Below are positions 17,089 through 23,500 of a DNA stretch of 23,610 nucleotides, piece by piece. The stretch covers positions 1-23,610 of the IMG/VR virus record IMGVR_UViG_3300010354_000671; one strand, written 5' to 3'. How positions within the stretch are numbered: position 1 is the first letter of the stretch; each line of letters starts with the position of its first letter. The translations under genes were made by a program, and so were the position numbers. A model generated the notes under the pieces. The model saw only the letters and a list, made by a program, of their open reading frames with translations, had not been told where the DNA came from and made no database searches. Source of the DNA: a virus.

Positions 17089-17116
17089 AAGGTGGGGATT
17101 AACTCCACCTTTTTTT
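17088..17116 (+). terminator. Rho-independent terminator after the fibre gene
   Basis: The hairpin arm AAAGGTGGGG (17088-17097) pairs with CTCCACCTTT (17103-17112), with one G-U pair and a 5-base ATTAA loop, followed by a T run to 17116. It is the only strong GC stem plus T-tract that I see in the window. It should stop transcripts coming from the baseplate/fibre genes. Confidence 0.9.
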
Positions 17117-17130
17117 GTATATAAGTAAAA

Positions 17131-17349
17131 ATGAACGAGATTGATTTTAAAAATTTATTAGGTTCATATCAGCAAAAATCATTTGACTTATTTACTCAAG
17201 TTATTGCTCTTGAGGCAAAGATTGCTACCGCAAATCAGACAATTGAATCTTTGACATTAAAAATAAATCAACTTTCGGCAGAACTTGATAAAAAAAATAA
17301 GAGATCAAATAAAAATAACGAAGATTTTTCTACTTCTAGTATAGAATAA
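17131..17349 (+). CDS. Small coiled-coil protein preceding gp13 (unknown function)
   Basis: 72 residues, Gln/Lys/Asn-rich. Residues 10-55 have continuous heptad-like hydrophobic spacing (FDLFTQVIALEAKIATANQ, then IESLTLKINQLSAELDKK), predicting one long coiled coil with a polar tail. The stop overlaps the gp13 start as TAATG (1 base shared), so the two are translationally coupled. It is the first gene after the late promoter/terminator switch. There is no SD in front of ATG 17131. It could be a neck/tail assembly chaperone or minor structural part; I do not recognise a family. Confidence 0.7.
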   Translation: MNEIDFKNLLGSYQQKSFDLFTQVIALEAKIATANQTIESLTLKINQLSAELDKKNKRSNKNNEDFSTSSIE

Positions 17350-18164
17350 TGGCACAACCATCAACTCGTCAAGGTCTAATTGATTATTGTTTAAGGAAAC
17401 TGGGTTACCCTGTTTTGGAAATAAATGTTGAAGATGATCAAATAGAAGATCGTGTTGATGATGCATTGCAATATTTTCACGAAAGACATTTTGATGGAAT
17501 TGAAAGAGTTTTTTTAAAGCACAAACTGACAGGGAATGAAAAAAATATAATCACTGGTGTTCCAGAAACAACTATAGGAACGTCAAATTCTGGAATAACT
17601 ACATCAATTTATGAAGAGGCACAAAACTATCTTCCACTTCCAGATACTATTATTGGAGTAAATAATGTTTTTAAAGTTGATTCTAGTACCATATCTAGTG
17701 GTATGTTCAATATTAAATATCAAATATTTTTAAATGATTTATATTATTATGGAGCATTAGACTTATTAAATTATGCAATGGTTAAAACATATTTGGAAGA
17801 TATTAGTAGGATTATTACACCAGATGTTCAATTGAGATTTAATAAAAAACAACATAGATTATATTTGGATATAGATTGGAAGCAAGTGCCACAAAATCAA
17901 TATATTATTATAGATTGTTATAGAATCATAGATCCGAGTGATTTTCCAAAAATTTATAACGATTTTTGGTTAAAAAAATATCTTACTGCCTTAATTAAGA
18001 GGCAATGGGGACAAAATATGATTAAATTTAATAATGTTCAACTTCCTGGTGGAATTACATTGAATGGCAGACAATTGTATGATGATGCAGAAAGAGAAAT
18101 AGAAGAAATAGAAGCATCACTCAAATCAGAGTATGAACTTCCACCTTTAGATATGATAGGTTAA
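17349..18164 (+). CDS. gp13: Neck protein gp13 (head completion)
   Basis: 271 residues (T4 gp13 is 309). The N-terminus RQGLIDYCLRKLGYPVLEIN followed by VEDDQIEDRVDDALQYFHERHFDG matches the gp13 signature: an adaptor-like helical region binding below the portal. The middle has LLNYAMVKTYLEDISRI and FNKKQHRLYLDIDWK, and the C-terminus has KKYLTALIKRQWGQNMIKF and PGGITLNGRQL, also typical of the family. With gp14 it closes the portal after DNA packaging and forms the joint to the tail. gp14 follows after 1 base; AGG at 18158-18160 could serve as the SD for gp14. The start shares a base with the upstream stop. Confidence 0.93.
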   Translation: MAQPSTRQGLIDYCLRKLGYPVLEINVEDDQIEDRVDDALQYFHERHFDGIERVFLKHKLTGNEKNIITGVPETTIGTSNSGITTSIYEEAQNYLPLPDTIIGVNNVFKVDSSTISSGMFNIKYQIFLNDLYYYGALDLLNYAMVKTYLEDISRIITPDVQLRFNKKQHRLYLDIDWKQVPQNQYIIIDCYRIIDPSDFPKIYNDFWLKKYLTALIKRQWGQNMIKFNNVQLPGGITLNGRQLYDDAEREIEEIEASLKSEYELPPLDMIG

Positions 18165-18165
18165 T

Positions 18166-19554
18166 ATGACACCATTAAATCCATATTTTTTACAAGGTTC
18201 TCCATCAGAACAAAGATTAGTTCAAGATTTAATCAATGAGCAGTTGAGAATGTATGGGCAAGATGTTGTTTATATGCCCAGAAAATTTATTGGTGAAAAA
18301 ACAGTAATAAAAGAAAATATTTACACTAAATTTGATGACAGTTTTAGAATAGAAGCATATGTATTAAATTTTGATGGATTCGGTGGTCAGGGAGATATTC
18401 TGTCAAAATTTGGTGTTAGATCTACAGACGAATTGACACTAATCGTATCTAGAGAAAGATATGAAGATTTCATAACTCCATTTTTATCTAGTGATTCAGA
18501 TGTTAAAGTAACAATTCGTCCAGAGGAAGGTGATTTAATATATTTCCCATTAGACAATTCTTTGTTTGAAATTAAATATGTAGAGGGAAAACGTCCATTC
18601 TATCAATTAAATAATTTATATGTTTATGAATTAAAATGCGAACTATTTGAGTATGAAGATGAAGTTATTGATACATCAATCAATGAAGTTGATGAATCAG
18701 TACAAAATTTTGGTTATATAGTAACATTAAATATGGTAGAATCGACAGCAGCACCTTTGGAATTAACCAATCCATCTATACTCACACCAAAATCAGTTAG
18801 TTATATTGATTTAATAAATGATGGATATGGATACAAAGATATCCCAAGAGTAGCAATATCGTCTGCTCCTACAGGAGGAGTTACTGCTTCCGCAGAGGCA
18901 ATAATGAGAACAATACCAGGAAGGAATGGAAGTTCTATTGATAAAATTTTAATCACCAACCCAGGATCTGGATATACAACTCCACCAACTGTTCAGATTA
19001 TTTCATCATCTGGTTCTGGTGGAATTGCAACTGCAGTTATTGACACAGGTGTTCTTGGTCCAATTGGAATCGTTACAGGTGGATTGCAATATACTTCTCC
19101 ACCAACAATAAGTATATCTTCTCCACCATCAGTAAATGGAAGGGTTGCAATAGCTACTGCATCCATTAATTCTTCTGGTTCGGTCACTTCTGTTAGATAC
19201 ATTGATGCAGGAAGTGGTTACCTTCAGGCATTCTCTAGAACTATAACTATTCAATCACCAATTGGAACCTCTCAGGGTGATTATAAATTTAATGAGCAAA
19301 TTACTGGTCAGATATCAGGAACAACTGCATATGTAAAGGAATGGAATTCTATTACAAGAAAACTTAAAGTTTCTATTGTAGATGGTACTTTTGCACTTGG
19401 TGAATCTATAGTTGGTTCTGCTGCAACTTATAAGTTACTATCTGTAAATAATATGGATGATTTTTATGATGCATATGCAGATAATATTAATATAGAAAAC
19501 GAAGCAGATAACGTTATTGATTTTTCTGAAAGAAATCCTTTTGGTGATTACTAA
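18166..19554 (+). CDS. gp14: Neck protein gp14 with C-terminal repeat extension
   Basis: 462 residues against 256 for T4 gp14. Residues 1-185 form the recognisable gp14 part (LNPYFLQGSPSEQRLVQDLI, YGQDVVYMPRKFIGE, LTLIVSRERYEDF, PEEGDLIYFPLDNSLFEIKYVE, YQLNNLYVYELKCELFEYED). Residues 200-350 are an inserted or appended run of three or four GGxGY repeats, followed by 'FNEQITGQISGTTAYV' and 'FALGESIVG' motifs and an acidic tail ending ERNPFGDY. gp14 joins gp13 at the head-tail neck. The extension must therefore project from the neck and could act as collar decoration in place of whiskers (no wac-like fibritin gene is seen here). Assignment of the core is firm; the role of the extension is inference. 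Confidence 0.92.
   Translation: MTPLNPYFLQGSPSEQRLVQDLINEQLRMYGQDVVYMPRKFIGEKTVIKENIYTKFDDSFRIEAYVLNFDGFGGQGDILSKFGVRSTDELTLIVSRERYEDFITPFLSSDSDVKVTIRPEEGDLIYFPLDNSLFEIKYVEGKRPFYQLNNLYVYELKCELFEYEDEVIDTSINEVDESVQNFGYIVTLNMVESTAAPLELTNPSILTPKSVSYIDLINDGYGYKDIPRVAISSAPTGGVTASAEAIMRTIPGRNGSSIDKILITNPGSGYTTPPTVQIISSSGSGGIATAVIDTGVLGPIGIVTGGLQYTSPPTISISSPPSVNGRVAIATASINSSGSVTSVRYIDAGSGYLQAFSRTITIQSPIGTSQGDYKFNEQITGQISGTTAYVKEWNSITRKLKVSIVDGTFALGESIVGSAATYKLLSVNNMDDFYDAYADNINIENEADNVIDFSERNPFGDY
18796..19260 (+). repeat. GGxGY repeats in gp14
   Basis: Units INDGYGYKDIPRVAISS, TNPGSGYTTPPTVQIISS, TGGLQYTSPPTISISS and IDAGSGYLQAFSRTITI, separated by GxGATA-like linkers. Each is about 40 residues from Tyr to Tyr. 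Two copies of TSPP/TTPP make the clearest tandem pair in the window. Confidence 0.88.
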
Positions 19555-19557
19555 ATA
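19550..19557 (+). promoter_or_regulatory. Weak late-promoter candidate (ACTAAATA) before gp15
   Basis: Six of eight positions match TATAAATA, across the gp14 stop in the 29-base gap. A start near 19563 would give a 21-base leader. AT richness makes chance matches likely. Confidence 0.25.
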
Positions 19558-19583
19558 ATTAATAGAAACTTAATTTAATTAAA

Positions 19584-20633
19584 ATGCTTGGGTCTTATAG
19601 TTATAACGAAGTTATAAGAAAGACGATAATTTCGTTTGGGACTTTGTTTAATAATTTATACATCAAACATCAAGACGAAAATGATGTTGATACCAGTTTG
19701 ATAAAAGTTCCTATTGCTTATGGACCAGTCCAAAAGTTTTTAGCAAGACTTGAGCAAAAACCTGATTTGAGAAAAAGAGTTGCTATAACTTTACCTAGAA
19801 TGTCATTTGAGATGACAAGTCTCCAATATGATCCAGGGAGAAAGGTATCAACTGTTCAAACTTTCAAAGCAGTAAAGGACAATAAACAGACAAAAGTTTA
19901 TATGCCAGTCCCATATAACATTGGAATTCAATTGAGTATTATGGGAAAATACAATGATGATATGTTACAGATTGTTGAGCAAATTTTACCTTATTTTCAA
20001 CCTCATTTTAATTTAACAATTAATTTGGTATCAGCAATAGGTGAGAAAAGAGATGTTCCTGTTACATTAGAAAGTATTCAAATGAGTGATGAATATGAAG
20101 GTTCTTATGATTCAAGAAGAATTTTAATTTATACATTAAACTTTACTGCAAAAACTTACATATTTGGACCAGTTGCTGATAGTACTGATAAATTAATTAA
20201 AAAAGTTCAGGTCGATTATTACACAAATACAAATATTAAGAATTCATCAAGAGAATTGAGATATGTTGCAACACCAAGAGCACTAAAAGATTATGATAAT
20301 GATCAGAGTGCAATTTTAGCAGAAGACATTGATGAAACTTCAACGATAATTAATGTAAATGATTCATCATCATTGTCAGAAGACAGTTATATCATGATAA
20401 ATGATGAAGCACTTTATATTAGAGAAATTTCTGGAAATAGTTTAGTTGTTGATAGAGGGAAGGATAGTACAATTCAATCTGTCCATATTGCAGGTGATGC
20501 AATAAATGTAATAGATTCTTCTGATGATGAATTAATTGAGTTTGGTGATGATTTTGGTTTCAATGAGGATAGATTTGATTTTGGTGATGGTAAAATTTAT
20601 AGTCCATCAAAAGGAGTTGATGTAGATTTATGA
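19584..20633 (+). CDS. gp15: Tail terminator / sheath-stabilising protein gp15
   Basis: 349 residues (T4 gp15 is 272). Residues 1-220 match gp15: YNEVIRKTIISFGTLFNNLY, VPIAYGPVQKFLARLEQKPD, PRMSFEMTSLQYDPGRK, VYMPVPYNIGIQLSIM, QILPYFQPHFNLTINL and SYDSRRILIYTLNFTAKTYI. gp15 hexamers cap the tail tube and sheath and bind the neck. Residues about 243-315 are an extra C-terminal INDE module (YIMINDEALYIREIS, then VVDRGKDSTIQSVHIAGDAI), followed by an Asp/Phe-rich tail. The stop overlaps the gp16 start (ATGA). The extension is absent from T4 gp15 and has relatives in gp7 and the giant protein. Confidence 0.92.
   Translation: MLGSYSYNEVIRKTIISFGTLFNNLYIKHQDENDVDTSLIKVPIAYGPVQKFLARLEQKPDLRKRVAITLPRMSFEMTSLQYDPGRKVSTVQTFKAVKDNKQTKVYMPVPYNIGIQLSIMGKYNDDMLQIVEQILPYFQPHFNLTINLVSAIGEKRDVPVTLESIQMSDEYEGSYDSRRILIYTLNFTAKTYIFGPVADSTDKLIKKVQVDYYTNTNIKNSSRELRYVATPRALKDYDNDQSAILAEDIDETSTIINVNDSSSLSEDSYIMINDEALYIREISGNSLVVDRGKDSTIQSVHIAGDAINVIDSSDDELIEFGDDFGFNEDRFDFGDGKIYSPSKGVDVDL
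20310..20522 (+). repeat. INDE-type module appended to gp15
   Basis: Runs from AILAEDIDETSTIINVND through YIMINDEALYIREIS, LVVDRGKDS and HIAGDAINVID. This is the cleanest of the three copies in the window and begins just after the gp15 core ends, as expected of a modular addition. Confidence 0.75.
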
Positions 20634-21055
20634 AAAACAAATTTGATTCAATAGAAAATGCTTTAAGTATAGATACTACTACTATATCCAAAGAAATAGT
20701 TAAAGATAAAAAAATTTCTATAGAAAAAACCTCATCTAAAGAAGAAAACGCAGAGACAGATTATGAATATACGAGAGGAAATTTATATTCACTTATAGAA
20801 AAAGGACAACAAGCAATTAGTGACATATTAGATGTTGCACAGCAAAGTGATAGTCCAAGAGCATATGAAGTTGCTGGTCAATTAATTAAAAATGTTGCTG
20901 ATGTGTCGGATAAATTAATAGATTTGCAACAAAAAATGAAGAAATTAAATGAGGAGGAACCAAAGGGTCCAAAAAATGTCACAAATGCTTTGTTTGTCGG
21001 TTCAACCTCAGAATTGCAAAAACTTTTAAAGAAAGGTTTTGACACTTCTAAATAA
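20630..21055 (+). CDS. gp16: Terminase small subunit gp16
   Basis: 141 residues (T4 gp16 is 164). The central helical region (residues 51-107: LYSLIEKGQQAISDILDVAQ, SDSPRAYEVAGQLIKNVADV, then SDKLIDLQQKMKKL) has the amphipathic helix-turn-helix layout and the 'SDSPRAYEV' turn of T4-type small terminases, which form rings that stimulate gp17 and recognise DNA for packaging. The N-terminal 45 residues are Lys/Ser/Glu-rich and likely disordered. The C-terminus GPKNVTNALFVGSTSELQKL is also family-like. ATG overlaps the gp15 stop; AAGGAG at 20611-20616 is a possible ribosome binding site 13 bases upstream. Unlike T4, gp17 does not follow directly: two small genes intervene. Confidence 0.88.
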   Translation: MKNKFDSIENALSIDTTTISKEIVKDKKISIEKTSSKEENAETDYEYTRGNLYSLIEKGQQAISDILDVAQQSDSPRAYEVAGQLIKNVADVSDKLIDLQQKMKKLNEEEPKGPKNVTNALFVGSTSELQKLLKKGFDTSK

Positions 21056-21058
21056 ATA
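21051..21058 (+). promoter_or_regulatory. T4-type late promoter (AATAAATA) before the internal-protein candidate
   Basis: One mismatch to TATAAATA, overlapping the gp16 stop in an 18-base gap. The expected start near 21064 gives a leader of only about 10 bases before ATG 21074. Confidence 0.5.
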
Positions 21059-21073
21059 AAAATCAAAAGTTAA

Positions 21074-21616
21074 ATGAAAACTTTTAATGCTTTTATTTTT
21101 GAGGCATCTTCTCTTTGCAATAACACAAGGAAGAATGTAGATTGCCCCATGCACGGAAAGGAAACTTGTCCCGGTTTAAAACCACACAAATCAATTGAAG
21201 AGATTTCAGCAAAACATAATGTCAGTTTAGAAAAACTGACAAAACAATTGAAATTGGGAATTAAAGTTGAAAAAGAGCATACTAAGAATTTAGAAGTTGC
21301 TAAGAATATTGCATTGCAGCATTTAGATGAAGTCCCAGATTATTATACTAAGTTGAAAGCAGTAGAAAAGTCTTCTGTAAAGGAACAATATACTAGGATA
21401 CAGTCTTTTGGTTCAACATATGCTATTTTATTGACTTGGAAGGGAAGATACATACAATCTCAAATGTTTTTTCCACAAACAAAAAGACCAACTAAAAAGG
21501 AAATTTCTGATGAGGTTGGAAAGATTTATCCAGGTGCTCTTGTCATTTCATTTGCACCGGCAATTAAAGACCCAACCAAGCCATTGATGTTAATAGGAAA
21601 AAATAATGAATCCTGA
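21074..21616 (+). CDS. Putative packaged internal head protein: T4 IP-like capsid-targeting N-terminus, Cys/His cluster, DUF5661-like domain
   Basis: 180 residues. The first 11, MKTFNAFIFEA, align closely with the capsid-targeting peptide of T4 internal proteins (remembered as MKTYQEFIAEA). They contain an I-F-E/A site fitting the T4 prohead-protease rule [LI]-x-E/[AGS], with cleavage expected after E10. Next come C15, C24, H27, C32 and H38 (DCPMHGKETCPG), a possible zinc site. Residues about 44-98 (HNVSLEKLTKQLKLGIKVE, EHTKNLEVAKNIALQHLDE, PDYYTKL) follow the DUF5661 pattern. The C-terminal part (about 105-170: IQSFGSTYAILLTWKGRY, QMFFPQTKRPTKKE, KIYPGALVISF) looks like a small alpha/beta domain. 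It lies between gp16 and gp17 with its own late-promoter candidate, and its end overlaps the next gene by 11 bases. Function after injection is unknown; it could instead be a non-cleaved head or packaging accessory. Confidence 0.7.
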   Translation: MKTFNAFIFEASSLCNNTRKNVDCPMHGKETCPGLKPHKSIEEISAKHNVSLEKLTKQLKLGIKVEKEHTKNLEVAKNIALQHLDEVPDYYTKLKAVEKSSVKEQYTRIQSFGSTYAILLTWKGRYIQSQMFFPQTKRPTKKEISDEVGKIYPGALVISFAPAIKDPTKPLMLIGKNNES

Positions 21617-21788
21617 AAATATAAAGATAACAAATTTGAATAAACTTTTAATCTATGAACAACAGGCAAGAGTTATCGATAAAATGGATTTGGATGATGC
21701 TAGAAATTTTGCCAAATCTTATTGCAAATTATATTTGCAGCAACAAGAATTGATAAGTGAATTGGGATCGTCTTTTAAAACTTTATGA
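21606..21788 (+). CDS. Small acidic/helical protein preceding gp17 (unknown function)
   Basis: 60 residues, predicted all-helical: LNKLLIYEQQARVIDKMDLD, then ARNFAKSYCKLYLQQQELI. It starts 11 bases before the upstream stop, with AGGAAA at 21595-21600 as a ribosome binding site, and its own stop overlaps the gp17 ATG (ATGA). The tight coupling to gp17 suggests it is made in step with the terminase and could be a packaging accessory or small regulator. No family recognised. It is too small for a terminase small subunit, which is already encoded by the gene at 20630. Confidence 0.72.
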   Translation: MNPENIKITNLNKLLIYEQQARVIDKMDLDDARNFAKSYCKLYLQQQELISELGSSFKTL

Positions 21789-23434
21789 CAGAAAAACATT
21801 ATAAAGGTAATCCAAATTTAAAAGCAGAAAATGTTCAAATTGAATTTACTCAAGAACAAATTCAAGAATACATTAATTGTAAAAATAACCCAATATATTT
21901 TGCAAAAAAATATGTAAAAATTGTTTCTCTTGATGAAGGTTTAATACCTTTTGAAATGTATGATTTTCAAGAGGAACTTATTAGCAATTTTCACAACAAT
22001 AGATTTAATATTGCAAAATTACCTAGACAAACAGGAAAATCTACCACGGTTGTTTCTTACTTATTACATTATGCATTATTTAATGACAATATAAGAATTG
22101 CCATTCTTGCAAATAAAGCAGAAACTGCTAGAGAACTTTTAAGCAGACTTCAATTATCTTATGAGAATTTACCCAAATGGTTGCAACAAGGTGTTGGATC
22201 TTGGAATAAAGGTTCTTTAGAATTAGAAAATGGCAGTAAAATTGTAGCAGCATCCACATCATCATCTGCTGTCCGAGGGAACTCGTTTAATATCATTTTC
22301 TTGGATGAATTTGCGTTTATTCCAAACCATATTGCAGAACAGTTTTTTAGTTCTGTTTATCCTACTATTTCATCTGGAAATAGTACTAAAGTTATAATCA
22401 TTTCTACTCCCAACGGGATGAACATGTTTTATAAACTTTGGCACGATGCTGAAAGAGGGAAAAATGGTTATATTCCTTTAGAAGTTCATTGGTCTCAAGT
22501 TCCAGGAAGAGATGCAAAATGGAAAGAAGAGACAATAAGAAATACATCAGAAAGACAATTTACTCAAGAATTTGAATGTGAATTTTTGGGTTCGGTTGAT
22601 ACTCTTATTGCACCATCAAAACTGAGAACCTTAGTTTATGATGACCCAATAAAAAGGAGTAAGGGATTGGATGTATATCAAGAACCAAAAGATGAACATA
22701 ATTACCTATTAACAGTTGATGTTTCTAGAGGTACAAATAATGATTATTCTGCTTTTATAATCTACGATATTACAACGTTACCTTATGTTATTGTAGGAAA
22801 GTATAGAAATAATGAAATAAAACCAATATTATTTCCAAATATAATTAATGATATCGCAAAAGCATATAATAAAGCATATGTTTTAGTTGAAGTTAATGAT
22901 ATTGGTGAGCAAGTATCATCAATGCTTCATTTTGATTTAGAATATGATAATATTTTAATGTGTTCTATGAGAGGTAGAGCAGGTCAATTAGTTGGACAAG
23001 GTTTTTCTGGAAAAAAATCTCAACTTGGAATTAAAATGTCCAAAACTGTTAAAAAAATTGGATGCTCCAATTTAAAAACTTTAGTTGAAGATGACAAATT
23101 ACTTGTAAATGACTATGACATAATTAGTGAATTGACTACATTTATTCAAAAAAATCAGTCGTTTGAAGCAGAGGATGGATGCAATGATGACTTGGCAATG
23201 TGCCTTGTGATTTTTTCTTGGTTAGTTGTTCAACCATATTTTAAAGAATTAACAGATAATGATATTAGAAAAAGAATATATGAAGAACAAAAAAACCAAA
23301 TAGACCAAGATATGTCCCCATTTGGTTTTATTGTTGATGGAACAGATAATGAATCAACTTTTGTTGATTCTGATGGTGATAGATGGTATACAGATGAGTA
23401 TGGAGATGTTTCTTTTATGTGGGATTATAGATAA
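21785..23434 (+). CDS. gp17: Terminase large subunit gp17 (packaging ATPase-nuclease)
   Basis: 549 residues (T4 gp17 is 610). ATPase domain: Walker A RQTGKST (81-87), Walker B IIFLDE (170-175, with D174 and E175), coupling motif STPNG (207-211). Nuclease domain of the RNase H type: D312 in VDVSRG, E369 in VEVND, and D468/D469 in CNDDLAM, matching the catalytic acidic triad of T4 gp17. All key residues are present, so both activities should be intact. It docks on the portal, pumps DNA into the prohead and cuts the concatemer. The N-terminus is short before the ATPase domain, and the acidic C-terminus ends DEYGDVSFMWDYR. Start by ATGA overlap with the 60-aa gene; no SD is seen, consistent with coupled translation. 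Confidence 0.97.
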   Translation: MTEKHYKGNPNLKAENVQIEFTQEQIQEYINCKNNPIYFAKKYVKIVSLDEGLIPFEMYDFQEELISNFHNNRFNIAKLPRQTGKSTTVVSYLLHYALFNDNIRIAILANKAETARELLSRLQLSYENLPKWLQQGVGSWNKGSLELENGSKIVAASTSSSAVRGNSFNIIFLDEFAFIPNHIAEQFFSSVYPTISSGNSTKVIIISTPNGMNMFYKLWHDAERGKNGYIPLEVHWSQVPGRDAKWKEETIRNTSERQFTQEFECEFLGSVDTLIAPSKLRTLVYDDPIKRSKGLDVYQEPKDEHNYLLTVDVSRGTNNDYSAFIIYDITTLPYVIVGKYRNNEIKPILFPNIINDIAKAYNKAYVLVEVNDIGEQVSSMLHFDLEYDNILMCSMRGRAGQLVGQGFSGKKSQLGIKMSKTVKKIGCSNLKTLVEDDKLLVNDYDIISELTTFIQKNQSFEAEDGCNDDLAMCLVIFSWLVVQPYFKELTDNDIRKRIYEEQKNQIDQDMSPFGFIVDGTDNESTFVDSDGDRWYTDEYGDVSFMWDYR

Positions 23435-23455
23435 GGAGAGATAAAATTAGTAATT

Positions 23456-23463
23456 TATAAATA
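23456..23463 (+). promoter_or_regulatory. Perfect T4 late promoter TATAAATA before gp18
   Basis: Exact octamer followed by CTT in the 66-base gap after gp17. The predicted start near 23469 gives a 32-base leader containing AAGGGGA (23488-23494), the best Shine-Dalgarno of the window, 6-7 bases before ATG 23501. This suits a high-copy sheath protein. Confidence 0.85.
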
Positions 23464-23500
23464 CTTCTAGACTAATGAACTTCTTACAAGGGGAAAGCAG

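Noticed and set aside
17120-17127. TATAAGTA as an additional late promoter before the 72-aa gene
   Set aside because: A start about 6 bases downstream would fall inside the coding region (near 17133). The perfect octamer at 17081 explains the operon better.
18150-18170. gp13-gp14 junction as a fusion or frameshift
   Set aside because: There is a clean TAA stop for gp13 and an ATG one base later, and both proteins have family-typical ends.
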